Made by a program: the position numbers and the translations under genes. Shown piece after piece: positions 25,734 through 34,452 of a DNA stretch of 64,000 nucleotides. How positions within the stretch are numbered: the first letter of the stretch is position 1; each line of letters opens with the position of its first letter. The notes under the pieces were generated by a model. That model was not told the DNA's origin. It saw only the letters and a list, made by a program, of their open reading frames with translations, and did not search any database. This stretch comes from Flavobacteriaceae bacterium PS02334 (GTDB lineage Bacteria; Bacteroidota; Bacteroidia; Flavobacteriales; Flavobacteriaceae): contig JASCOH010000006.1 in NCBI GenBank assembly GCA_029959295.1, forward strand, positions 124,001 through 188,000. The letters are read 5' to 3'.

Positions 25734-26470
25734 TGGAACTTAAAGTAATAGGAACCGGCTCAACAGGCAATGCTTATGTTTTGGAAAATGAAAAGGAAGC
25801 ATTGCTTATCGAGTGCGGGGTTAGGTTTTCTGAGATAAAAAAAGCCTTGAATTTCAACATCAGAAAAGTTGCTGGATGTTTGGTTTCCCACTCTCACGGC
25901 GATCATGCCAAAAGCATATCAGATGTTTTAAAAGTGGGAATTGATGTTTACGCATCAACAGACACGTTCACAAATACAAATACTGGAATCATTCATAGAA
26001 CTCATTTTATATTTCCTAAAACGACATATAAAATCGGAGGATTTACGGTAATGCCATTTGATGTTAAGCATGATGTTCCATGTCTTGGATTTTTGATTTC
26101 GCATGTAGACTGCGGCAAAGTTCTTTTCATTACAGACACCTATTATTGCAAGTATACGTTCCCAGGTCTAAATAATATAATCGTTGAAGCCAATTATTCT
26201 AAGGAAATTATCATGCAGAAAATGGGACCGGAAAGTGGCAAAGAGTTTTTGAAAAACAGGATTATCCAAAGCCATTTCTCTATTGAAAACTGCAAGGATC
26301 TTTTGAAGGCAAATGATTTAAGTTCTGTAAATAATATTGTTCTGATTCACCTATCTGATGGTAATTCCAATGAGAAAAATTTTCAAAGTGAAGTATTTGA
26401 ACTAACTGGAAAAAATGTGAGTGTAGCGAGTAACGGAATGTCTATTCCATTTAATAAAACACCTTTTTGA
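25733..26470 (+). CDS. MBL-fold hydrolase, YycJ/WalJ-like, probable nuclease
   Basis: 245 residues of metallo-beta-lactamase fold. The metal motif is HSHGDHAKS (residues 53-61), with further His/Asp positions at GFLISHVDC and LFITDTYY and a C-terminal VLIHLSD. The YycJ/WalJ family includes a 5'-3' exonuclease. Placed directly after recT, it may supply the resected DNA on which RecT acts, replacing RecE or lambda Exo. The protein is about the usual length for the family. Confidence 0.75.
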   Translation: MELKVIGTGSTGNAYVLENEKEALLIECGVRFSEIKKALNFNIRKVAGCLVSHSHGDHAKSISDVLKVGIDVYASTDTFTNTNTGIIHRTHFIFPKTTYKIGGFTVMPFDVKHDVPCLGFLISHVDCGKVLFITDTYYCKYTFPGLNNIIVEANYSKEIIMQKMGPESGKEFLKNRIIQSHFSIENCKDLLKANDLSSVNNIVLIHLSDGNSNEKNFQSEVFELTGKNVSVASNGMSIPFNKTPF

Positions 26471-26471
26471 T

Positions 26472-26750
26472 ATGGCAAAAGATAAAAAAAAGAAGAAGAA
26501 AAAGGAGCACGTACCGTTCAGCAAAAAGATATTTCTGGCACCTGAAAGCCACACGTCAATGAGTGCCATCCATGCTAAAATTAGAAAGGATGGGACTTCT
26601 GAATTAAGACTTTCGGACTGTAACGGATCTATCAGATGGTTAAATGATCTGAATGAACAGGACCAAGCAAGGGAAATGCTTACAAAACTGGACTCGGCAA
26701 TGTCAATCATATTGGAATTCAGGAAAGAAGTCGCACTTAAAATACCATAA
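26472..26750 (+). CDS. Small basic early protein
   Basis: 92 residues beginning with a very Lys-rich stretch (KDKKKKKKKE). A Ser/His segment and a helical C-terminus follow. Probably nucleic-acid-associated by charge. It lies 1 nt after the MBL gene and before the NinB-like gene. No family recognised. Confidence 0.5.
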   Translation: MAKDKKKKKKKEHVPFSKKIFLAPESHTSMSAIHAKIRKDGTSELRLSDCNGSIRWLNDLNEQDQAREMLTKLDSAMSIILEFRKEVALKIP

Positions 26751-26753
26751 GCA

Positions 26754-27188
26754 ATGTGGTATAATCCGGAGAATAAGGCTGATGTGCAAAAAGCCATTGA
26801 CAAAATCAAATATCTGGTTATGCACAATAAGGTTTTTGAAATAAAGGAAAAGCGCAAAAGACGGTCAATCTCTCAAAATAGTTACCTGCATCTAATTTTA
26901 GGCTGGTTTGCAGTCCAGACAGGATATACAGCTGAAGAAGTAAAGCAGGAAATATTTAAAAAGATTGTCAACCCAAACACTTTCTATGAAGGTGAATTTG
27001 GGAAGTTCGTAAAAATTGAAAGATGGAGAAGCACGGCCAGTCTTGATACCGCTGAGCTTAGCTTGTGCATTGAACGGTTTAGGGATTATTCATCAAAAGA
27101 AGCTGGAATTTATCTCCCAGAGCCAAATGACTTAACCCTGTTGAGGGAATTAGAAATACAAATTGAAAATAATAAGCAATACTTATGA
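26754..27188 (+). CDS. NinB/Orf-like recombination protein
   Basis: 144 residues. The central block RSISQNSYLHLILGWFAVQT and the later WRSTASLDTAE with GIYLPEPND at the end follow the layout of lambda NinB (Orf) proteins, which assist single-strand loading in recombination. Location within the RecT module agrees. The assignment is from pattern memory and would need a profile search. Confidence 0.6.
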   Translation: MWYNPENKADVQKAIDKIKYLVMHNKVFEIKEKRKRRSISQNSYLHLILGWFAVQTGYTAEEVKQEIFKKIVNPNTFYEGEFGKFVKIERWRSTASLDTAELSLCIERFRDYSSKEAGIYLPEPNDLTLLRELEIQIENNKQYL

Positions 27189-27442
27189 ATATTTTACACG
27201 GAAAAATACAGTCTATACATACAGAAGGAACTGCTGAATTCAAAAAGAAGATTTTAACCTTGAGCGTTTCTTCTGAAGAAAGATGTTTCATCGAGGTCAG
27301 AAATGAAATGCTAAGGGAAATATTAAAAAACCTGAAAAAAGGCGACAAAGTCCAAGTAGCAGTTTCTTATGAAGGCAAGATTTCAAAGTCCAACGGCAAC
27401 AGGTTTAACAATATAATTGCCAAAACACTAGACAAATTATGA
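27185..27442 (+). CDS. OB-fold-like small protein
   Basis: 85 residues, beta-rich, alternating strands and a basic loop (LKNLKKGDKVQVAVSYEGK). Reminiscent of DUF3127, an OB-fold-like family of Bacteroidota, so single-stranded DNA binding is possible. It overlaps both neighbours by 4 nt. Confidence 0.5.
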   Translation: MNILHGKIQSIHTEGTAEFKKKILTLSVSSEERCFIEVRNEMLREILKNLKKGDKVQVAVSYEGKISKSNGNRFNNIIAKTLDKL

Positions 27443-27651
27443 GCATAGAAACTACAATTTTGGATCTGGCAGAATTAAAAAAGAGAAATAGCAAAATTGG
27501 TGCAAAATTTCTAAATGATAGTGCTCCATTACATCTCACGGATATTTCTAAATATCTAAAGCCTTTTGTTGATATCGAAGCTCAAATAGAGAAAGCCATG
27601 AAGACATTGGAAAACCAGAGAAGTATTCCAAAAACTTCTCAAATTAAATAA
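27439..27651 (+). CDS. Small early protein, unknown
   Basis: 70 residues, helical. It overlaps the previous gene and precedes the next by 22 nt. No motif seen. Confidence 0.5.
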   Translation: MSIETTILDLAELKKRNSKIGAKFLNDSAPLHLTDISKYLKPFVDIEAQIEKAMKTLENQRSIPKTSQIK

Positions 27652-27673
27652 ATTTTAATCTTAAATATATTTT

Positions 27674-28210
27674 ATGGAAATCACAAAAGAAGTTGAAATC
27701 AAGAATGCATCAATCAAAGATATGCAGTGCACTTACGGTTATGAATTGCTAACCGGTAAAACTAAAGGCGACACCTTGAGCCGTGGCGGTGTCCATGTAA
27801 TCCATGAAGACCTTCAAGAATCATTCAATGAACTTACGATCTTCATTGCTCATGTTGACGGCGCTTTTTCAAGCTGGGCAAACAATCAAACACCATTGGC
27901 AGAACTCGAAGAAAAAGAAGAACTCGAAAAATACAGTATTTCTGGATTTAGAATTTCTGGTGCTGAGGAAAACCGTTCAGTAATTATTTCTGGTTCAAAA
28001 GAAACTCCATACGGTACAATGGCGGTTACAACTCCAAAACTAAAGATGAATGGAAATTATCTGTATCTGGATGAATTGGAAGTTAGATTAGTTGCTGCAA
28101 TTTCAGAAGTCGAGGAATATATGGACGGCAAGACAGCTCCTCAATTCGAACAGGAAGAAATTGAATTTGTTGAAGCTGATGATAATGATTTTGAAAACAA
28201 TAAAGTTTAA
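27674..28210 (+). CDS. Early protein, unknown
   Basis: 178 residues, acidic C-terminus (FEQEEIEFVEADDNDFE). Mixed alpha/beta core, no membrane segment. Located directly before the SF2 helicase with a 5-nt gap, so probably part of replication or recombination. An acidic tail is common in proteins recruiting partners to ssDNA, but this is inference. Confidence 0.55.
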   Translation: MEITKEVEIKNASIKDMQCTYGYELLTGKTKGDTLSRGGVHVIHEDLQESFNELTIFIAHVDGAFSSWANNQTPLAELEEKEELEKYSISGFRISGAEENRSVIISGSKETPYGTMAVTTPKLKMNGNYLYLDELEVRLVAAISEVEEYMDGKTAPQFEQEEIEFVEADDNDFENNKV

Positions 28211-28215
28211 ATAGC

Positions 28216-29370
28216 ATGGCTTTCCAGTTACGACCATATCAGCAAGATGCTGTAACAGCAGGTGTTGATTATTTTAAAAGCAAGTCTAAAAAGAATGCAA
28301 TCTTAATACTTCCTACCGGAGCTGGAAAGTCAATTGTTATTTCAAATATAATTGCTCCTCTAGATGGAAAAACAATCATCCTACAGCCTTCAAAAGAAAT
28401 CTTAGAACAGAATTTCGCAAAGTATGTCAGCTATGGATATTATGCAACAGTTTACAGCGCGTCTGCTGGACAAAAGAAAATTGACAGAGTAACATTTTGC
28501 ACAATAGGAAGCATTATCAAAAAGAAGCATTTATTTACTGGCTTAAAAAATATAATTATTGATGAATGCCATCTGGTAAATGCCAAAGGGGGAATGTATG
28601 AAGAATTCATTAAGTCGTTTCCAGAAGCTAAAGTTTTGGGATTGACAGCAACTCCTTACAGGCTCACAAATGATTCTTATGGTGCTCAGTTAAAATTTCT
28701 AACCAGAACGCGACCAAAGATATTTTCAAGCATTCTATACTACGTGCAGAATGCGGTTCTTTTTGATGCTGGATATCTTTCAAAGCTTGAATATTTTTCA
28801 TTTGATGTTGTTGACAGATCAGCACTACAGATGAACAGTTCAGGAACTGATTTTACAGAAGCAAGTTTAAAGAGGTATTACAAGATAATCGACATGCCAT
28901 CCATAATTGTTAAGTATTCTAATCAGCTGCTTGCCAAAAGAAAAAACCTTTTAATCTTTTGTTCTCTGATTGAAGAAGCTCAAAGTGTTGTAAAGAGAAT
29001 TCCAGGAGCTGTAATTCTGACCGGAGAAACAAAAAAAGATGAGCGCGAAAGAATTCTAAGCAGGTTTAAAAAAGGAATAATAAAATGCTTGGTCAATGTT
29101 GGAGTGCTGACAACCGGATTTGATTATCCAGAGCTAGAGACTGTTTTGATAGCAAGAAGTACAATGTCTTTATCTCTTTATTATCAGATTGTGGGACGTG
29201 GAATGAGAATTGCACCCACAAAGGAAAATGCTTGGATAGTTGACCTTGGAGGCAATATTAAATTCTTCGGTAAAGTTGAAACTATGGAAATCAGGAAAAC
29301 GGAAAAAGGATTGTTTTCAATATGGAATAATGGGCGGCAATTGACAAATGTTGCATTTGAAAAGAAATAA
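28216..29370 (+). CDS. SF2 DNA helicase (DEAD/DEAH type)
   Basis: 384 residues. Motif I LPTGAGKS (32-39), motif II DECH (near 116), motif III LTATPYR, and motif VI QIVGRGMR near 325. Size and compactness match small phage helicases such as those of the UvsW/Res type that remodel forks and recombination intermediates. It lies between the recombination and replication-initiation genes and ends 2 nt before the initiator-like gene. Confidence 0.8.
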   Translation: MAFQLRPYQQDAVTAGVDYFKSKSKKNAILILPTGAGKSIVISNIIAPLDGKTIILQPSKEILEQNFAKYVSYGYYATVYSASAGQKKIDRVTFCTIGSIIKKKHLFTGLKNIIIDECHLVNAKGGMYEEFIKSFPEAKVLGLTATPYRLTNDSYGAQLKFLTRTRPKIFSSILYYVQNAVLFDAGYLSKLEYFSFDVVDRSALQMNSSGTDFTEASLKRYYKIIDMPSIIVKYSNQLLAKRKNLLIFCSLIEEAQSVVKRIPGAVILTGETKKDERERILSRFKKGIIKCLVNVGVLTTGFDYPELETVLIARSTMSLSLYYQIVGRGMRIAPTKENAWIVDLGGNIKFFGKVETMEIRKTEKGLFSIWNNGRQLTNVAFEKK

Positions 29371-29372
29371 CT

Positions 29373-30203
29373 ATGGCAAGAGAGCAAAGAAAAGATGTAG
29401 ACTACTTTCCACACGACTGTTCGCATGGAAGAAAGATGCATATTATAGAAACAAAATACGGGAATGACGGATATTCGACTTGGTTTAAACTTTTGGAACA
29501 GCTAGGAAAGGCTAATAATCATTACATCGATATTTCAAATGAAATGAATCTGATGTATCTGACTTCTACTTTTAAAATAAGTGAGGAAAAAACTCTTTCA
29601 ATTTTGGGAGATTTGGCAAAATTAGGAGCGATTGACAAATTATTATTTGAAGAATATAATGTGATTTTTAGCTTAAAATTTATTGAAAGCATTCGCGATG
29701 CTTATCGTCAAAGAAAAAATAAAATAATTGAATACAACGATGTTTTAATTGAAATTAAGCATAAAAACGGTCAATCCATCGCTGGTTTGACACCTGTAGG
29801 CGATAATACAGCGGAAGTTATCCGTAAAGAAAAGAAGAGTAAAGTAAAGGAAATAAAAGAAGAAGAAAGCATAGAAGAAAAAGAAAAAAATGTCGTCGCC
29901 AATTCTGAATTAAATTCTGAAATTAAAAATGAAAATCACTTAAATGCTATCGTCTTAAAATCTTCTGAACAGCAATCCTGGCTAGAAGCAGTTGCAATGC
30001 AGAATCGGAAAACTCCAGATGAAATAAAAACTAAGATTGATGATTTTGTTGCTTTCCTAATAACAGTCGATAAAATCCATAAATCAAAAAGGGAGTTCCT
30101 AGAGCATTTTATTAACTGGCTTAAGAAAAATATAGAAAATCCTAGTCCAGATTTTAACAACAGAGGACCGACAGCAAATCCAAAATTTTCAATAAACCAG
30201 TAG
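29373..30203 (+). CDS. Replication initiator-like protein (DUF4373 N-terminus)
   Basis: 276 residues. The N-terminal about 95 residues (DYFPHDCSHGRKMHIIETKY, then DGYSTWFKLLEQLGKA) look like the winged-helix domain called DUF4373/Lin1244 that occurs at the front of phage replication proteins. A Lys/Glu-rich linker follows, then a C-terminal DnaD-like helical domain (about 190-260). With the DnaC-like ATPase next to it, it probably recruits the host DnaB helicase to the phage origin. Confidence 0.7.
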   Translation: MAREQRKDVDYFPHDCSHGRKMHIIETKYGNDGYSTWFKLLEQLGKANNHYIDISNEMNLMYLTSTFKISEEKTLSILGDLAKLGAIDKLLFEEYNVIFSLKFIESIRDAYRQRKNKIIEYNDVLIEIKHKNGQSIAGLTPVGDNTAEVIRKEKKSKVKEIKEEESIEEKEKNVVANSELNSEIKNENHLNAIVLKSSEQQSWLEAVAMQNRKTPDEIKTKIDDFVAFLITVDKIHKSKREFLEHFINWLKKNIENPSPDFNNRGPTANPKFSINQ

Positions 30204-30206
30204 CAA

Positions 30207-31112
30207 ATGGAAGATATTAATAAAATAATCGAAAGTATGCCAATTAAAAAAGGCATTATAACCCGAAGAGAGTACGAATGGCTTAAGAGCTTTGAAAAGC
30301 TAGAACCTCATGAAGAAGAGAAGGTTAGGGAGTTTGAAGAAAATTTAGCTAAATCTTTGATTTTAAATTCTGAAAAAGTTGATAAAGAAAAGAAATCTAC
30401 AATTCCAGGACTTTTGCCAGATAAAAAAACGATCTGGAAAGGTTTTATAGAAGCTTTTGAATTCATTGAAAAAAAATCATTTTTGCAAAATCCGGATACT
30501 CTTGCCAATATTGAGCCGATCATAAAATATTTCGCTAAAGATGAAAGTTTTTTCCAGTGCCAAAATCTTGTAAAGAGCTTTAATGGCAAAAATCTGGAAA
30601 ATAATTTTGAAAAAGGCTTGCTTGTAATTGGTGACTATGGAAACGGTAAAACGACAATCATGTCATGCTTAGAACTGCTTTTTTTACAAAATTATAAAAT
30701 CGCTGTCAGGGATGGCTGGGAAACTGTGAAACTTTGGAATGAACTTCGTTTTAAGGGAATTAAATCACATGATCTAGTTACAGAATTTGAGATTTTGGAC
30801 CCAAAGCAGGCTGGATTTACAAAAGAAATGTTTTACAAGAAGTTTTCAGGTTTCCGCTACTATTTCGATGATTTAAAAAAAGAAAAAGTAGCTTCAAATT
30901 TCGGCAAGACTGAAATTGTTAGGGAAATTCTTGAAAAGCGATATGATGCCAAAGCAAAGACATTCGGGACATGCAATTACAAAGAAGGGCAATCTGGAAA
31001 TCTTCAGCAAGCTTTGTATGAATTCGGTGAGAGGTACGGGGGACATATTTACGACAGGATATTTGAAATGTTCAATATCATTGAATTCAAGGGCAAATCT
31101 TTCAGAAAATGA
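30207..31112 (+). CDS. DnaC-like helicase loader ATPase
   Basis: 301 residues. Walker A GDYGNGKTT near residues 143-151; a YFDDLKKE block near 211-219 as Walker B. The N-terminal 130 residues are helical and may contact the helicase. The protein resembles DnaC/IstB-type AAA+ loaders. It follows the initiator-like gene by 3 nt and overlaps the next start by 4 nt. No replicative helicase is encoded in the window, so the host DnaB is the likely partner. Confidence 0.75.
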   Translation: MEDINKIIESMPIKKGIITRREYEWLKSFEKLEPHEEEKVREFEENLAKSLILNSEKVDKEKKSTIPGLLPDKKTIWKGFIEAFEFIEKKSFLQNPDTLANIEPIIKYFAKDESFFQCQNLVKSFNGKNLENNFEKGLLVIGDYGNGKTTIMSCLELLFLQNYKIAVRDGWETVKLWNELRFKGIKSHDLVTEFEILDPKQAGFTKEMFYKKFSGFRYYFDDLKKEKVASNFGKTEIVREILEKRYDAKAKTFGTCNYKEGQSGNLQQALYEFGERYGGHIYDRIFEMFNIIEFKGKSFRK

Positions 31113-31348
31113 ATCACATTATGCAGCGTAATATTCTAGAGCTGCAACTAAAAAAATATATGGATTTCCTTGAAATATGCCCTACATCGGATATTGAAAA
31201 GCTTGTAGTTGAAATGTTGAAGTTAAACGGAAGAATTCAAAAGCTTAAAGAATTAAACGGTGACGAGCTCTTGAATAAAGTTGAATTCTTCTATGAAACA
31301 AAGCAAAGCAAATTGAATTTTAAAACACTCAAAATTATAAGCCAATGA
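31109..31348 (+). CDS. Small coiled-coil-like protein
   Basis: 79 residues, helical and charged, with Leu/Glu/Lys-rich segments. It overlaps the loader stop and the nuclease-like start by 4 nt each. Not recognised. Confidence 0.5.
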   Translation: MNHIMQRNILELQLKKYMDFLEICPTSDIEKLVVEMLKLNGRIQKLKELNGDELLNKVEFFYETKQSKLNFKTLKIISQ

Positions 31349-31737
31349 AAAAGTGGAAAATTAGCGATGTGGAGAAATTCCAAAAGGTACCGCCACATTC
31401 AAGGGCTGTGAAAATTCCGAAAGAGCTGCCGAAAGGGGTGCAGCATATTAAAAACCATCTCACGCTTTTAAAAATACCGTTCGTTCAAGAATTGAAATTC
31501 CATTCAGTCCGAAAATTCAGATTTGATTTTGCAATTCCAGATAGCAAAATTGCTATTGAATACGAAGGCTTGAACAGCGAAAAAAGCGGACATACTACTT
31601 TGATGGGATATACTGAAGATTGCGTAAAGTACAACCTAGCAGCAATCGACGGATGGAGAATATTGAGATACACCGCAGTTAACGTGGAAGATTTCGCAAA
31701 TGATTTGCGGGAATTGATTGAGAATAAAAGAAAATAG
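31345..31737 (+). CDS. PD-(D/E)XK nuclease-like protein (DUF559/Vsr-like core)
   Basis: 130 residues. The core RFDFAIPDSKIAIEYEG (residues 59-75) has the D-x(10)-E-x-E arrangement of PD-(D/E)XK nucleases, with Asp61, Glu72 and Glu74 as candidates, followed by GWRILRYTA near residue 107. The family includes Vsr-like and DUF559 proteins and phage resolvases. A role in branch resolution is plausible from its position. Confidence 0.6.
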   Translation: MKKWKISDVEKFQKVPPHSRAVKIPKELPKGVQHIKNHLTLLKIPFVQELKFHSVRKFRFDFAIPDSKIAIEYEGLNSEKSGHTTLMGYTEDCVKYNLAAIDGWRILRYTAVNVEDFANDLRELIENKRK

Positions 31738-31800
31738 ATTGCCAGGCGAACAGCCGCTAATTATTCAACCATAATTTTTCTTGAAAACATTTCAGAAAAA

Positions 31801-34446
31801 ATGGACAACTACACAGAATTTCTAGAATCAAAGATTTTAGAAGTCAAAAATACGGGATTTGAATATTCCGAATTTCATCCAAATACTTTCGACCATCAAA
31901 AGGATGTATGCCAGTGGGCATTGCACGGAGGGAGAAGAGCTATATTCTGCAGTTTCGGTTTAGGAAAGACTGTTATCCAATTAGAAATCGCCAAAGCTGT
32001 TATTAAGCAAACCGGAAAACCATTTCTTATCGGACTTCCATTGGGGGTTGTTGGAGAATTTCGCGAGGATGCTAAAAATATTCTGGGTTTAGAAATCAAC
32101 TATGTTTTGGACCAAAAAGATGCTGAACACGCATTGAGTTTCGAAGGAGAATCTAAAATTCTGCTATCAAACTATGACAGGATCCGAGAGGGCAAATTTG
32201 ATGTTGATTTCTTTGGAGGAGTTTCTTTTGATGAAGGAGATGCAATTCGAAATCTGGACACTATCACAGCTGATTATATCTTGAAAGAGATGTCAAAAAT
32301 CGAATACCGATTTATTGCTACAGCAACTCCAGCGCCAAACGAGTATACTGAAATATTAAACTATGCTCAGTTTCTTGGAGTATGCGACAGAGGTCAGGCG
32401 CTTACAAGATTCTTCCAGCGCGACAGCACGACAGCCGGCAACTTGACACTCTATCCTCACAAGGAAAAAGAATTCTGGATGTGGGTTCGCAGTTGGGCGA
32501 TTTTTATCGAGTATCCATCAGATTTGGGTTATTCCGATGAAGGCTACAAGTTGCCGGAGCTTAAAGTGCATTATCACCAGATTGACTTGAAAGGAAGATC
32601 ACAGAGCATCGATCGCGACGGTAACGTGAAAATGTTCACCGATCCTTCTAAAAGCCTGCCTGATGCAGCAAGGGAAAAAAGAGATTCTTTAATTGCCAGA
32701 TGTGAAAAATCGGTAGAGATTGCCGCTGAAACTCCAGATAGAAATTTCATTTTCTGGCATGATCTGGAAGATGAGCGAAAATTGCTTGAAGATCTTCTTC
32801 CAAAAGAAAAAACCAAATCTGTTTTTGGAAGCCAGTCTGCTGATATCAAAGAGAGATACCTCAACGAGTTCAAGCACGGAAATTATCAGTATCTGGCAAC
32901 AAAACCATCAATCGCTGGAGCTGGTTGCAATTTTCAAGGTCATTGCTCTGATGCTATATTCACAGGCATAGGTTATAAGTTCAAGGATTTCATTCAGGCA
33001 ATCCACAGGATCCTGCGATTCAGACAGAAAAACGAGGTCAATATCCATCTGGTTTATACAGATGTTGAGGTTGAGATTTTGAAGAAACTGCTTGAAAAGT
33101 GGGCAAACCATAAGAAAATGATTGCTGAAATGACATCGCTTATGAAAAAATATGGCCTTGATCAAAAAGCACAAATTGAAGAATTGAAGCGTGCGATTAA
33201 TATCGAGCGCCAAGAATGGAAAGGCAAAAAAGCAACTTTGATCAATAATGACTGCATTGAAGAAGTAAAAACGATGGAAGATAATTCTATCCAGATGGTT
33301 TTGACTTCAATACCCTTCAGCGATCAGTATGAGTACTGCGAGAATTACCGAGACTTCGGACATAACGACGGCAATGAAGGCTTTTTCAAACAGATGGATT
33401 TCCTTGTGCCGGAATTGTTGAGAGTTCTGGAACCAGGAAGAATTGCGGCAATACATGTCAAAAACAGAATTCAGTTCAGCTATCAGAATGGAGTTGGTTT
33501 TACTTCTTTAATTGATTTCCGAGGATTGACAACCGAAAGCTTTTTAAAACACGGGTTTTTCCTTTTGGGAGAACATTATATCACGACGGATGTTGTCAGA
33601 GAAAACAACCAGACTTATCGATTGGGATGGAGTGAAAACTGTAAGGATGGTTCAAAAATGGGATGCGGTTCGCCAGAGTATCTTCTGATTTTTAGAAAGG
33701 CGCCAACGGATATTAAAAATGCTTACGCTGACAATCCTGTGCTAAAAATGAAAGCTGGACACTATATCTGCCCAAAATGCAATGCCAAGCAAAAGCAAAC
33801 TAAAAAATGGGAGCTCGTAAGTGAAAACGCTGCTATATGCCCTGACTGCAAAGAGCAAAGCAACTTAGAAGATCTAATGCCACACAAACAATTGAGCCGC
33901 GGGCATTGGCAGATGGACGCTCATTCCCATTGGAAAAGTTCAGGAAACAGGCTGATGAAGCCGGAAGAATTGAGATCATTAAATCTTTCTCAAATTTCTA
34001 AGCGTTGGAAAGAATACTGCCAAAACACACCGTATGATTTTGAAGAGCATATTGCCCTATGCGAATCGCTGGATGAAATAAATAAGCTTCCATCTGGATT
34101 TATGGCATTGAGTCCGTGGACGCACACACAGAATGATTTTGTGTGGGATGATATCAACCGAATGAATACGCTGAATACTCAGCAGTCATCTAAAAAGAAA
34201 GAAAAGCATGTTTGCCCATTGCAGTTCGATATTGTCGATCGTGCAATTGACAGGTACTCAAACCCAGATGACCTGATTTATGATCCATTTGGAGGAATTG
34301 GAACTGTACCGCTAAGAGCAATCAAAGCTGGCCGTAGAGGAATTGCAACTGAACTTAATGAATTGTATTGGAAAGATTCTGTCGAGTACCTCAGCGCTGA
34401 AGAATATCACCAATCGGTACCTACATTATTTGATGTTATACAATAA
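31801..34446 (+). CDS. Helicase-DNA methyltransferase fusion
   Basis: 881 residues in two halves. N-terminal SF2/SNF2-like helicase: Walker A FGLGKT (52-57), motif II DEGD (144-147), and a C-terminal RecA lobe with IQAIHRILRFRQK near 400. C-terminal amino-methyltransferase of the beta order: motif IV TSIPF (near 502) comes before the AdoMet motif DPFGGIGT (near 827). A four-cysteine ribbon (CPKC, CPDC) sits at about 657-684. Motif IV reads SIPF instead of S/DPPY. Probably an antirestriction or modification enzyme that translocates on DNA, by analogy with helicase-MTase fusions like P1 DarB. Confidence 0.75.
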   Translation: MDNYTEFLESKILEVKNTGFEYSEFHPNTFDHQKDVCQWALHGGRRAIFCSFGLGKTVIQLEIAKAVIKQTGKPFLIGLPLGVVGEFREDAKNILGLEINYVLDQKDAEHALSFEGESKILLSNYDRIREGKFDVDFFGGVSFDEGDAIRNLDTITADYILKEMSKIEYRFIATATPAPNEYTEILNYAQFLGVCDRGQALTRFFQRDSTTAGNLTLYPHKEKEFWMWVRSWAIFIEYPSDLGYSDEGYKLPELKVHYHQIDLKGRSQSIDRDGNVKMFTDPSKSLPDAAREKRDSLIARCEKSVEIAAETPDRNFIFWHDLEDERKLLEDLLPKEKTKSVFGSQSADIKERYLNEFKHGNYQYLATKPSIAGAGCNFQGHCSDAIFTGIGYKFKDFIQAIHRILRFRQKNEVNIHLVYTDVEVEILKKLLEKWANHKKMIAEMTSLMKKYGLDQKAQIEELKRAINIERQEWKGKKATLINNDCIEEVKTMEDNSIQMVLTSIPFSDQYEYCENYRDFGHNDGNEGFFKQMDFLVPELLRVLEPGRIAAIHVKNRIQFSYQNGVGFTSLIDFRGLTTESFLKHGFFLLGEHYITTDVVRENNQTYRLGWSENCKDGSKMGCGSPEYLLIFRKAPTDIKNAYADNPVLKMKAGHYICPKCNAKQKQTKKWELVSENAAICPDCKEQSNLEDLMPHKQLSRGHWQMDAHSHWKSSGNRLMKPEELRSLNLSQISKRWKEYCQNTPYDFEEHIALCESLDEINKLPSGFMALSPWTHTQNDFVWDDINRMNTLNTQQSSKKKEKHVCPLQFDIVDRAIDRYSNPDDLIYDPFGGIGTVPLRAIKAGRRGIATELNELYWKDSVEYLSAEEYHQSVPTLFDVIQ

Positions 34447-34452
34447 CAAGAG

